From NCBI GenBank assembly GCA_963682025.1, contig OY821517.1:95773946-95837945 (forward strand): 64,000 nucleotides of DNA. The letters run 5' to 3'. Position numbers and translations under genes: made by a program. The stretch is from Cordilura impudica (lineage: Eukaryota; Arthropoda; Insecta; Diptera; Scathophagidae). Positions 55,706 to 64,000 of this stretch are shown piece after piece. How positions within the stretch are numbered: the stretch's first letter is position 1; each line of letters begins with the position of its first letter. The notes beneath the pieces were generated by a model, which ran no database searches, was not told the origin of the DNA, and saw nothing but the letters and a program-made list of their open reading frames with translations.

Positions 55706-56436
55706 TCACTTTGAAAAACTTATATAACATATGGAAGAAAACCTTCATGTTTCCAATGTATAAAATTGAGCGATGCTAATGATAAATGCAAAGCCCAGTA
55801 AAATCAATGTAAAAGACCAACATGCAAAATAATTTGAATTTTCGAAGATCAACGTGAACAAGATTTTTATATGAAACTAGCTGATCCATCAAACGATATT
55901 CTGTCGAAAATAATTATTTTGTTCCTCCGTTTAGGAGGAGTTCTGTGACATACACACAGACAGAAGAAATATGTATGAAAAGATTTTATTTATTTATTTA
56001 TTTATTTAATATTTCTTACAATTCAAATTATAATAAATCTTAAAGTTAAAACACTAGCAACTTACTCGTAAGATATCGGCTTAGAAAGATGTGTATTTTA
56101 TTTTTTTTTCTGCTTTTGTTATATATTTTTTTATTTTATACATAAAATTTGAATAATAATTAACTAAATTAAAAGTTAATAATTTCTTATATTAAAAATT
56201 ACAAATTAAAAAATTCCTAAATTTAAAAACTTCCGAATCTTGGGATTTGCTAATATTGATCCCGATTGGCATCGCTTTTGTATGTACTATGTGGACGTGA
56301 GCGGTAATTTGTGGGAGGATGTTTTGTGAAATGAACTATAACTTTTGTTTAGTTTGTTTTTTATTCTGCTGTTCAAAAGTTTGCACTTTTAACATCCGTT
56401 CTGCCATAATGGGTTTCTGGATGATAATAATAATGG
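55706..56436. other. retrotransposon 3' tail and AT-rich spacer
   Basis: A (TTTA)n run at about 55985-56010 reads as a (TAAA)n tail on the minus strand, preceded there by 'AATTTGAATTGTAAGAAATA', probably the 3' UTR end of a non-LTR element. Its coding part is not recognisable. The rest is AT-rich. Confidence 0.45.
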
Positions 56437-56720
56437 TCAAATGTACGAGGGTGGATTAATAAATGTCATTTTTTTTGCCAAATAAAAAAAGGAAATATAT
56501 CTCCATAGGATTTCGCAAGATAGATGCTTTTTTTGCAATAAATTAATCGTATGAGCCATTTCTTTAGGCTTGGAAATAGTAACTGGAATGTAAGTCCGGA
56601 GAATATGTGGGATGAGGTAGCAATTCGTAGCCCAGCTCATTGAATTTTTCATGGCGGACAAACGCGGCATCCTTTTGTCTTTTGAAACCCCATTGATAAT
56701 TGAAAATCGAAATTACAGCG
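56437..56720 (-). pseudogene. mariner transposase C-terminal fragment
   Basis: The minus strand reads 'EKFNELGYELLPHPTYSPDL', then 'HSSYYFQA' and a stop, then 'RNGSYD'. H-P-x-Y-S-P-D-L...D-Y is the third catalytic region of mariner transposases; the terminal D-Y-x-x-F is degenerate (S-Y-Y-F). A frame change precedes 'GFKRQKDAAFVRHEKFNELG'. The adjoining minus ORF 56932-56729 has no family that I recognise. Confidence 0.8.
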
Positions 56721-56932
56721 CCATTGCATCAACTAACTCGAGAACTTTTACTCTCCATATAGTGAACTCTTTCGACATTTTCCAGCGAAGTGAACTCAAT
56801 TGCCCCACAAGACTTCGCTAATGCTTGTGCGACCACAACAACACTCAGTAAATTATTACATTTGATCGTGCAGAGGCCCTTATCAAGTTTTTCCTTGGTT
56901 AGACTGATGGAGTTTTTTTTCCCGAAATGCAC

Positions 56933-57934
56933 TTTTTTGGAGTAGCCGCTTAAAATTTTGCAACAGTTTATTACAAGGACTTATCGATCTGCCCAAGTAA
57001 TCCTACATCGCCAACAGAATTATTAAATCAAATATCAACATCATCATTATTTTCATTAGCAGCTAGAATAAATTTGTCTGAATGGTAAGTGCGCATAGCT
57101 TGTGGGAGGATACAACCCATAAAAGTTTAACGTTGAAAATATAAAATGTAGGTGTGTGGTACTAACATTAGAAACCCAGCTACTGTTAATAATAACTTGA
57201 AAAGTAGTGAAGAAAATAATTTCTGAGCTCAGTTAAGCTAAATCTCATTGCTGATTATACAGTGATACAAACTCGAACTTTCCAAATCCGAATGGGATAA
57301 AGCCAAATGCAAATGAAAGTTGACATTATCCATAACGAAACCCTCAAGGGTTTTTTTAGTTCAGTGCGAGATCTTTTGTTAAAACTTAGTTTTTTTGTGA
57401 ATGTCGAACATGTCGAGAGTATTGTGACAAAATCTTAAGTAACTCGAAGCAAAACTAATGAAAATACAGCACACTGGTTGAGAATTGCCTTCTTTTTTGG
57501 ATTAATTAAAAAAAAAAACAAAATTTAAGTATCGTCAAAACTGTTGATACCCGGTTAAATTACATAGAATTCTACACCATTTCGCTTTGTAAAAATATAT
57601 TTATTTGAAAAAGTATTTCAAAAGTAAGCAACTTTGCTATGAAACCATCAAGCTCAGGTTACTTTGCAAATATTTCGTTAACATTTGTGTAACAAATTAC
57701 GTGTGAAAGTGTTTTAGTTTTTGTTATTTACATTTCAAGTGCAAGAAAAAACTAGAATTTGTACATTCGTGTCGTAATTTGTCGGCACATCTCACTATTA
57801 TAAAGCAAAATTTTACGCTGCCTTTTTGCGCCTTTCAGAAGTTATGCATGTTTTTATGCAAGCAGTGAAATTTCCAAGATATATTGATCTCGCAACTGCT
57901 GCTGTGGCCTGTGTTTTGTTGTTTTCTCTGTAAG
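56933..57934. other. no recognisable gene
   Basis: AT-rich sequence with short interrupted frames. No enzyme or repeat motif seen. Confidence 0.5.
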
Positions 57935-58090
57935 TGGCAGGCTAAAACTGACTATGAAAAAATAATAGCAAATTTAAAGAAACTATGGGATTAATAGTTG
58001 GCCAACGAATGGTGGGAATACGGCTAGACTTTTTTCCAAAACGCTGAAAAATTGGTCGAAACAACCAAAAATAGATTTTAATATAAAAAG
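57935..58090 (+). pseudogene. possible Tc1 transposase C-terminal scrap
   Basis: Frames here give 'NLKKLWD' and 'ANEWWEYG', then 'TFFQNAEKLVET', which resembles the LW...EW...CQKLVESMP tail of Tc1 transposases, with stops and frame changes. HINE-like copy L follows directly, as at two other Tc1 pieces. Weak evidence. Confidence 0.4.
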
Positions 58091-58585
58091 AACAAGTAAG
58101 GAAATTATAGTCGGTCTAGGCCAACTATACGATACCCTATACTATGCGTTTAGAGACCTATCTCTTAGATCCAACAAATTAGATATAGAAACTAAGCATA
58201 ACCTAATTTTGAGTGGCATTGTTATTAATTTTTTTCAGATATGAAAAAGTTTATATCGGATGCTATATTTATATGGAGAGTAGGTCGAAAAATGGACCGA
58301 TCCTGACCATATTTGGTAAGGTCAAAAACATATACAAACCAATTTGAAAAAAATTTTTGCAACATATTTTTTTTTTATAGTCTTAATTGAAGATCGGGAA
58401 TCAGCTTCATATGGGGGCTATGACTAAGAAATGTCCTATAGGGTTTATTTCTGGACTACTGATAAATGGATGTAATAAGCATACATAACCCCAATTTGAC
58501 CGAGATCTGTATGATAATTTGGATTTTATGGTAATGTGAGTCGATCTCATAAGGGTCATTTGTATGAGGACTAGGTCTGAACATG
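58091..58585 (-). mobile_element. HINE-like repeat, copy L (3' half)
   Basis: Tail 'AACAAGTAAGGAAATTATAG', degenerate palindrome (GGTCTAGGCCAACT), and consensus blocks up to 'TAGGTCTGAACATGC' near 58585. The other half is missing. Confidence 0.8.
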
Positions 58586-58949
58586 CGTCTGAAAATTAAA
58601 ATTTATTTTTTCCACTAAATTTAATAGTATTAGCTAAAAAATTACGAAAAATAGCTTCTCTTCCGAACATAGCTTCACTATGCAGCGTTTCAAGAGACCT
58701 GCCCTCATACGGTGTATCGTATATGTTAAACACTTTAAATCGATTTTCTCGAAAACAACATTTTTGAAGTCCGTGAACATCATAACTTTCGAGTTGACGG
58801 AGACCTATACTGACATATATCAATAGATTCGTATTGAGGTGATCTTAAGAGTTAAGAGTTATTTGTCAACGATAAAATAAAATGTCGGATGAAACTCTTG
58901 GCGTCATAAAATAAAACTCTATTGAGGAGTTTTATTTTTTCCGTCTAAA

Positions 58950-59318
58950 ATAAAATTCTATAGATATTTCCATGGGAAATGTTCTTCTGATATTAGCGAA
59001 CTTATTCCAAGTGCCCGAGTTTCGGTTCGCACTACCCGCTGCTCTAGTAGATCACATCCGTTTGTGGTCTATTTTCCAGTTGACCGGACAACGCATTATA
59101 GAGAGGATTCGTTTATCAGTCGAACTAGCCGTATGTGGAATAAACTGCCCACACAGGTCTTTCCTGACAGTTATAATCTAATAAAATTTAAGTCAAATAT
59201 CCACGAACACTACTCCCTCTCTCCTCCTTCCCATAATCTATTTTCCTGAGATCAACACAATGCACATTTGTAGGGGGCATCCCTTGAGTGTTGGTTAACA
59301 AAAAAAAAAAAAAAAAAA
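58950..59318 (+). mobile_element. 5'-truncated Jockey-like retrotransposon with poly(A)
   Basis: It encodes only the C-terminus: 'CSSDISELIPSARVSVRTTR', 'FPVDRTTHYREDSFISRTSR', 'MWNKLPTQVFPDSYNLIKFK' and 'SPPSHNLFS', ending at 59249 in a normal stop, then a ~70-bp 3' UTR ('GGGGGCATCCCTTGAGTGTTG') and an A18 tail (59301-59318). It is about the same as the end of 11155-12480 but much less decayed, so it is a younger insertion of that family. Confidence 0.9.
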
Positions 59319-59399
59319 GTTATTAGTTTAGGAGGCACTTTCGAATTTTGAGTGAAAAGTTCTTGGTCCGGGATTCATCTTGCAGATTTTATTGAATTT

Positions 59400-59660
59400 C
59401 GGAAAGTGGCTTTATATGCAGCCTAAAACTAAAAATGGGCGATTTTGGTAATTCCGAAAGTGGCTTTATATGGAGTCTAAAACTATAAAATGGGCCATTT
59501 TGATATGCCGGTCATGTATACATATTTAAAATATAAAAAAAGGTTTTATGTGTGTTCAAGGTAGACAGTAACACACAGACAGACGAATGGATGAGCGAAC
59601 GGACTTATGCAGCTCAATTGAGTCAGAAATTTATTTTTTGCTAATCGGTATAATAAATGA
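59400..59660 (-). mobile_element. degraded HINE-related scrap
   Basis: 'ACACACAGACAGACGAATGG', 'GAGTCAGAAATTTATT' and 'AATCGGTATAATAAATGATT' recall the HINE-like consensus block before its 'GGGTATA' start. Preceded by a 60-bp imperfect duplication ('GAAAGTGGCTTTATATG' at 59400 and 59456). Confidence 0.5.
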
Positions 59661-60489
59661 TTCTAGTAATAGCATCAGCGTAAACGCTCGTCGTTAGAAT
59701 TACATAGCCATGAGTTTTCGTGGATTAACATTTCTCATGAATCCTTTTTACGACGGGAAAAAAATAAAAATAATTTTTTAAATTTCAATTTTTATGCCAG
59801 TTTTTTACTATATATTTATTTGCATATCATGAAAATATATTTAATACGATTTTGAAGCCACATTGTAATTATATATATTTAAGCATTTCGTTTTCATTTC
59901 CTTTCAATTTTCATACTAAGTGAGAAAGTCCTAACTAAACACAATGTAAGAACTTGTATTACTCTTGGGTGGTGGTGAATAAAGTTGTAATTGTGTATTT
60001 CTGTGGTGCATTTTATGGTAAATTACTGCACAGACTTATTTTGTTAAATTTCTGTTTTAATGCAAATTGAGATTTAAAATGTAAGCTCAACTAGAGAAAG
60101 TGCTTATGAAATGATTACACTTACGAGTAGATAGTAAAATTGTGTTTAATTTGAAAAGTTTTAATGAATGTTAATTTTTGTAAAATATATATGTAAAATA
60201 TATATAATTTTTGTAAAATATATATAATGCTAAATAATGCATTTGTTTTCATAAGTAATTAGGAAATTACTTGTGGTCACGGATAGACTTAAGTGATAAT
60301 TGAAATTGATTGAAATTGCAATTGCCAATCTATCCATTCAGTATACCAACGTTGTCAATAAGCATGTATGGGTTTAACGTTTTCTTGTAAATTTCAATAC
60401 ATGTGGATTTTTCATAGATTTTGCATATGCCCAATGAAATATGTTGTTTAAATCGTGATTGAGTTTAATTACGTTTGCCTTCTTCGATA
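59661..60489. other. no recognisable gene
   Basis: AT-rich; small TATATAA repeats near 60185-60230. No ORF of note. Confidence 0.5.
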
Positions 60490-61085
60490 CATCAATTAAG
60501 GCATTAATTATTAAGTAGAACACCTGATTGTCTGTCAGACATCAAATTAAATTCATGAACGTGAACACTTCTCTGGCGGCGTAAAATTTTCTTTAAAACT
60601 TTTGAAAGAAACCTTAAGATTCTGGGACTAAAATGGTTTTCGCATGCTTTTATTTCGAAGGAAAAAACTAGTTGCGATGATGGTATTAAATAAATGAGCA
60701 ATGTACGGAAATAGAGGTGGCAGAATGATTTATATTATTATCATATCCTAATACATGGAATTTTATTTGAATACAACTAGAGAAAATATCAATTTGATTG
60801 ACACATGCAAATTTAAACATACCTTGGGCTAACGCTTCATTGTTATTTTAAAGAGACTTGGCGCTGTGTCTGTCGCTATCACTGAAATATTAACAAATAT
60901 GTTGTTGAGTTCATCAACATCAATAGAACAGTTCGTGCTCTTATCCATATTTCTAATGCCAATATCCCCAATAGTTTTACAAGTGTGTTTGGATTCCAGG
61001 AATCTACCAAATCGTTTATTGTTTTTATTTTTAAAGGGACTGTTTCATCCCAGAGCATCACAATGTTATTTCAAGACACGTTAGT
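60490..61085 (-). pseudogene. non-LTR RT fragment (linker and block 2)
   Basis: Minus strand: 'DELNNIFVNISVIATDTAPS' (about 60950-60860, the linker before RT), then after a gap 'FLSKVLKKILRRQ', 'VHVHEFNLMSDRQSGVLLNN' (60600-60504), the S-K-x-x-E-K...L-x-x-x-Q-S-G-F block with F changed to V. The palm beyond this is absent. Truncated both sides. Confidence 0.75.
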
Positions 61086-61419
61086 AGAGCATTTTGATGT
61101 TCGCCTAGTCTATGTTAATCCAGTTATTTAATTTAACAATTTAAACACAAGGAAGTTTATGTTTAGCTCCGAAGAGCAAACGTTTTTAACTATGACTCTT
61201 GTCTCTTTATTTATTATATCTTAAAACTACCTAAAGCTATTCAGATACACACACACATTCATACGTTATTCTAATTAAAATAATCGTGTGCTAAGTATAA
61301 TACACATAATAACTAGTAGAAGGCATGATAACTACGAATAGTCAAACATATTACATCATCGATAGAAATCAAGTCGTAGATACTATTCCAATTTAATTGT
61401 AGGTAGTTCTCATTAAGAA

Positions 61420-62410
61420 CTATAGGGACTATAGTCGTTTTAGTAAGGAAAATTATGAACATGATATAGCTCAAATTGACTTCAGTCCCATATATAACAC
61501 ATCTGATACTAATTTTCAAGTTGGTTATTTAAGTCAGCAGTTATTAACTTTTTATGAAAGACAAGTTCCTCTGAAGACAGTGAAATTTAAGAAAAATCAT
61601 TATTGGATGAAGCAAAATAGAGATGTTGCATACCGTACATATTTGTAATTGAAAAGTTCCTAAAGATAGAGACTATTTTATAAGTATTTTATAAATATTA
61701 GGGAAGCCCATGCTATATATTGTCAGAATTTATTTTCGAAATTTAATTCTCAGAAAATATGGAATGAGTGAAAAAGAGTGGGAATAAATAATGGTAATGA
61801 AAAAAGATGTGCAACCAATATTGAAGTTGATCAATGTAATGCATGTCCTACATGAAACAAGTGCCCCTAATGGTGGTTTTCCTTTTCGAAATGTCCATTA
61901 AATTTTTAAAATTAATTTTTTCAATGATCTGAGCACATTTTACACATATTTTAAATTCTATTATAACAACAAGTAATTGGAAAAATGCAAGGGCTGTACC
62001 GGTCCCAACGGTTAAAAATCCATGTGCAATTTCTGATTTCCGTCCTGTTAATGTTTAATCTGTTAGCTCCAAAATTCTTCAAATATTTATGATACTCAAT
62101 TGGAGGAATATCTAGCTAATGAGAGATTACTTTCAGATAATCAATCAGGTTTTAGGAGAGGAATAATTCAATAAATATTTTATTAAATATCATAAAGGGG
62201 GTAAAGACAGCTGTTGAATAGAAAAAATTAGTCTAGATTTTAGTAGTCTATTCACTCGAAGAATTGTTCAATAAATTGTTTATGTTGTATGGTTTTTCAA
62301 CATCAGCATGTCGTTTGACTGATACATTTACAAGAGGTAGTCACAGTATATTCAGGTGAATAATAAAGTTTCAACTACCCGAGCTTGATTATGCAATGAA
62401 TAATGAAACG
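61420..62410 (+). pseudogene. non-LTR RT fragment, opposite strand
   Basis: Plus strand: 'QIDFSPIYNTSDTNFQVGYL' and 'YERQVPLKTVKFKKNHYWMK' (EN-RT linker), 'YFINIREAHAIYCQNLFSKF', then 'HIFNSIITTSNWKNARAVPV' and 'FRPVNV' (RT block 1), and 'LSDNQSGFRR'-like sequence split between frames (block 2), 'ISLDFSS' (block A). Ends near 62410 without YADD. It lies head to head with the minus-strand fragment at 60490-61085. Confidence 0.75.
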
Positions 62411-62514
62411 CAAGCAATAAACCGTTAGTGTGTTATCAATTATACTTTATTAAATGTTTCTAAATCAAAAGCTACGCTTTTTAATCTCTTTCTTTCATCT
62501 CATACTCTCTGACT

Positions 62515-62650
62515 GTCTTTCTGCCATGGGGCAACCCTATTCTCCTCATCCGATCATTCTCACACTTTATCCATAGACTTGTTGTGGCTAAAGATAAATT
62601 TTAACATAGTCACGCAAAGTCACGCACAGTCATGGAGAGATTCAAAAATA
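62515..62650 (+). repeat. single copy of the dispersed ~120-bp repeat
   Basis: 'CTGCCATGGGGCAACCCTAT', 'TAGACTTGTTGTGGCTAAAG' and 'AGTCACGCAAAGTCACGCAC' follow the same order as at 2705-2850; the following 'ATATGCATAAGGAAAGAA' and 'GGTTAGATT' match about 436-490. It is thus a third, separate instance of the family at 1-500. Confidence 0.8.
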
Positions 62651-62756
62651 ATATGCATAAGGAAAGAATTTTAACAAAAACTTTCGGTTAGATTATTTTC
62701 TGTTTGGAAACTATTTTTTCCATATTAATTGTTACATCGTTGGAACTCGCACTTTA

Positions 62757-63010
62757 ACTGCAACGAAAATTCATGCAAATAAAATATTAAATTAGAATCA
62801 CAGTTAAAACCAATACTAAAGGCAGTGTAATGTATTTTAATATAAACTAAGTTATTAATAAAAGAATTAAAGAAAACAGAATTTAACTGTAACGAATATT
62901 CATTCAAATAAAACATTAAATTAGAATCACAGTTAAAACCGATACTAAAGGCAGTGTAATGTATTTTAATATAAGTTATTAATAAAAGAATTAAAGTAAA
63001 TAGAATTTAT
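62757..63010. repeat. 129-bp tandem duplication
   Basis: The blocks 'ATTAGAATCACAGTTAAAAC' and 'ACTAAAGGCAGTGTAATGTA' occur at 62791/62920 and 62814/62943. The units differ by a few substitutions and an 8-bp gap (TAAACTAAG versus TAAG). Non-coding. Confidence 0.9.
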
Positions 63011-63044
63011 TATAAATTTGAGAATATAAGAATTATATAAATTA

Positions 63045-64000
63045 ACTAGATGTAACCCGGTGTGCTTCGCTACACCCCCCCCCCCCCCCCTTACGGAATC
63101 GTTATGAAAGGGATCACGCAAAATCCCAAGGCTCTCACTAATACATTAATTCAGATATATCACATTTAATATTAAGTTTGTGTGGGGGTACCACGCGCAT
63201 TTGTCTAATCCCGCCCATTTTTTATCTGACAACTCACGTTAATAATAGATGACCTGAGACAAATTTGCAAAGCTTTCCCTATCACAGTGCTTAATATATA
63301 TGATATTAAAAATGCACTTTGTAATGGAGGTGCCACGCCCACTAAAAATATTAAAAAAAATTAAAGCCTGTAGCACTCCCATATCTGCAGTAAGACTATG
63401 TGAAAATTTCAGGAAGATGAGTAGTTACGGAGAGTACATCCTACAAACAAACAAACAAACAAATAGTACCTCTTTGTTATTTTAGTTTAGACTATTAATA
63501 TAGATTTTTTATTGCAATGCTTGCTGATGCTGATATACAATGTTTTTGTTTTTTCATTCGTTACAACAATTATCAAATTTTTCGGCGTTCCTACCCTGGA
63601 GCAAGGTACATGTAGCTGCCAATGAGAAGAAGATGGATTATCCATATTAGATCTGGCAACACTTAACTGTTGGCCTTGAACTAGGAATATCATTTGGCAA
63701 TTTTTCTTTTTAGCGATTTTTGATTTTGCCCATTTTTGATTTTGAAGACTTTTGTTTTTGGGCGATTTTTATTGTTCGCGATTTTTGGGTATGGCGGTTT
63801 TTGATTTTGGTGATATATTTTCCACGACAAATCACATTGATAACTAATGAACTTGTCAAAAGGATGCCCCTTTCGTAGTGCTTTATATTTTTTACATAGG
63901 AGGTGCCATGCCCACTAATCCCATCCCGCCCAATTTTTATTGGACTACTCACATTAACATCTGATGGACTCATGCAAAATATCGAGTCTTTCCCTTTTAT
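63045..64000 (-). mobile_element. Helitron copy, cut by the window end
   Basis: The minus-strand 3' end is CTAG at 63046-63049, flanked by T. The hairpin GGTGT...ACACC region lies at about 63058-63075, followed by a run of 16 C (63075-63090). Modules and the 'CAAACAAACAAACAAACAAA' microsatellite with an inner 5'-like end follow to about 63495, then the stretch matching 13740-14040 inverted, then further modules to the window edge. It matches the two-start form at 12915-14497; its 5' end lies beyond 64000. Confidence 0.88.

Noticed and set aside
56729..56932. 67-codon ORF as the N-terminal part of the adjoining mariner
   Set aside because: Its translation lacks the mariner helix-turn-helix or first catalytic motif; it may be unrelated sequence at the fragment's edge.

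Overview
This window looks like gene-poor, repeat-dense DNA from an insect nuclear genome, most likely a dipteran, and perhaps a calyptrate fly. That guess rests on the AT-rich base composition, the mix of decayed I/Jockey-type non-LTR retrotransposons, Tc1/mariner relics, Helitrons and DINE-like interspersed repeats, and the one candidate intron, which is 58 nt long. I found no host gene, tRNA, rRNA or CRISPR array. Nearly every recognisable coding stretch belongs to a transposable element, and most are broken.

Layout. 0-3.3 kb: a ~120-bp tandem repeat, a reverse-transcriptase (RT) relic and a foldback element. 3.7-8.6 kb: copy A of the main interspersed repeat (called HINE-like here), a Tc1 piece, then an I-clade retrotransposon on the minus strand (endonuclease, RT, RNase H) split by a 241-bp CACTG-ended MITE. 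9.7-12.5 kb: a Tc1 relic and another RT pseudogene. 12.9-14.5 kb: a well-defined non-autonomous Helitron. 14.8-24.5 kb: gag/EN/RT relics, Tc1, and HINE-like copies B, C and D; D is split by a retrotransposon. 24.6-26.8 kb: a DNA transposon with ~530-bp inverted ends and a broken transposase. 27-35.3 kb: HINE-like copies, a hAT relic and inverted Helitron copies. 36-40.6 kb: a transposase fragment and a Jockey-like element carrying two DNA-transposon insertions. 41.1-42.7 kb: two HINE-like copies tail to tail.

The best-preserved coding unit is at 42,827-45,678: a 2.85-kb DNA transposon with CACTA-type ends, ~515-bp terminal inverted repeats, a TAA target duplication and a two-exon transposase ORF (461 aa) that seems to lack its C-terminal part.

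46.5-55.7 kb is a tandem duplication. Each copy holds a kilobase-scale array of an 8-bp satellite (ATAACTTT) followed by the same ~855-bp segment, which contains a Harbinger-like inverted-repeat element with a zeste/SANT-like coding remnant. The second array is about 125 units longer and almost perfectly homogeneous inside.

55.7-64 kb: mariner, Tc1, HINE-like and RT fragments, a 129-bp tandem duplication, and a Helitron cut by the window end. The elements do not form a pathway. Their nesting gives an insertion history: retrotransposons first, then MITE, HINE and Helitron insertions into them. Names of transposon superfamilies rest on motif recall and terminal structure; no database search was possible.
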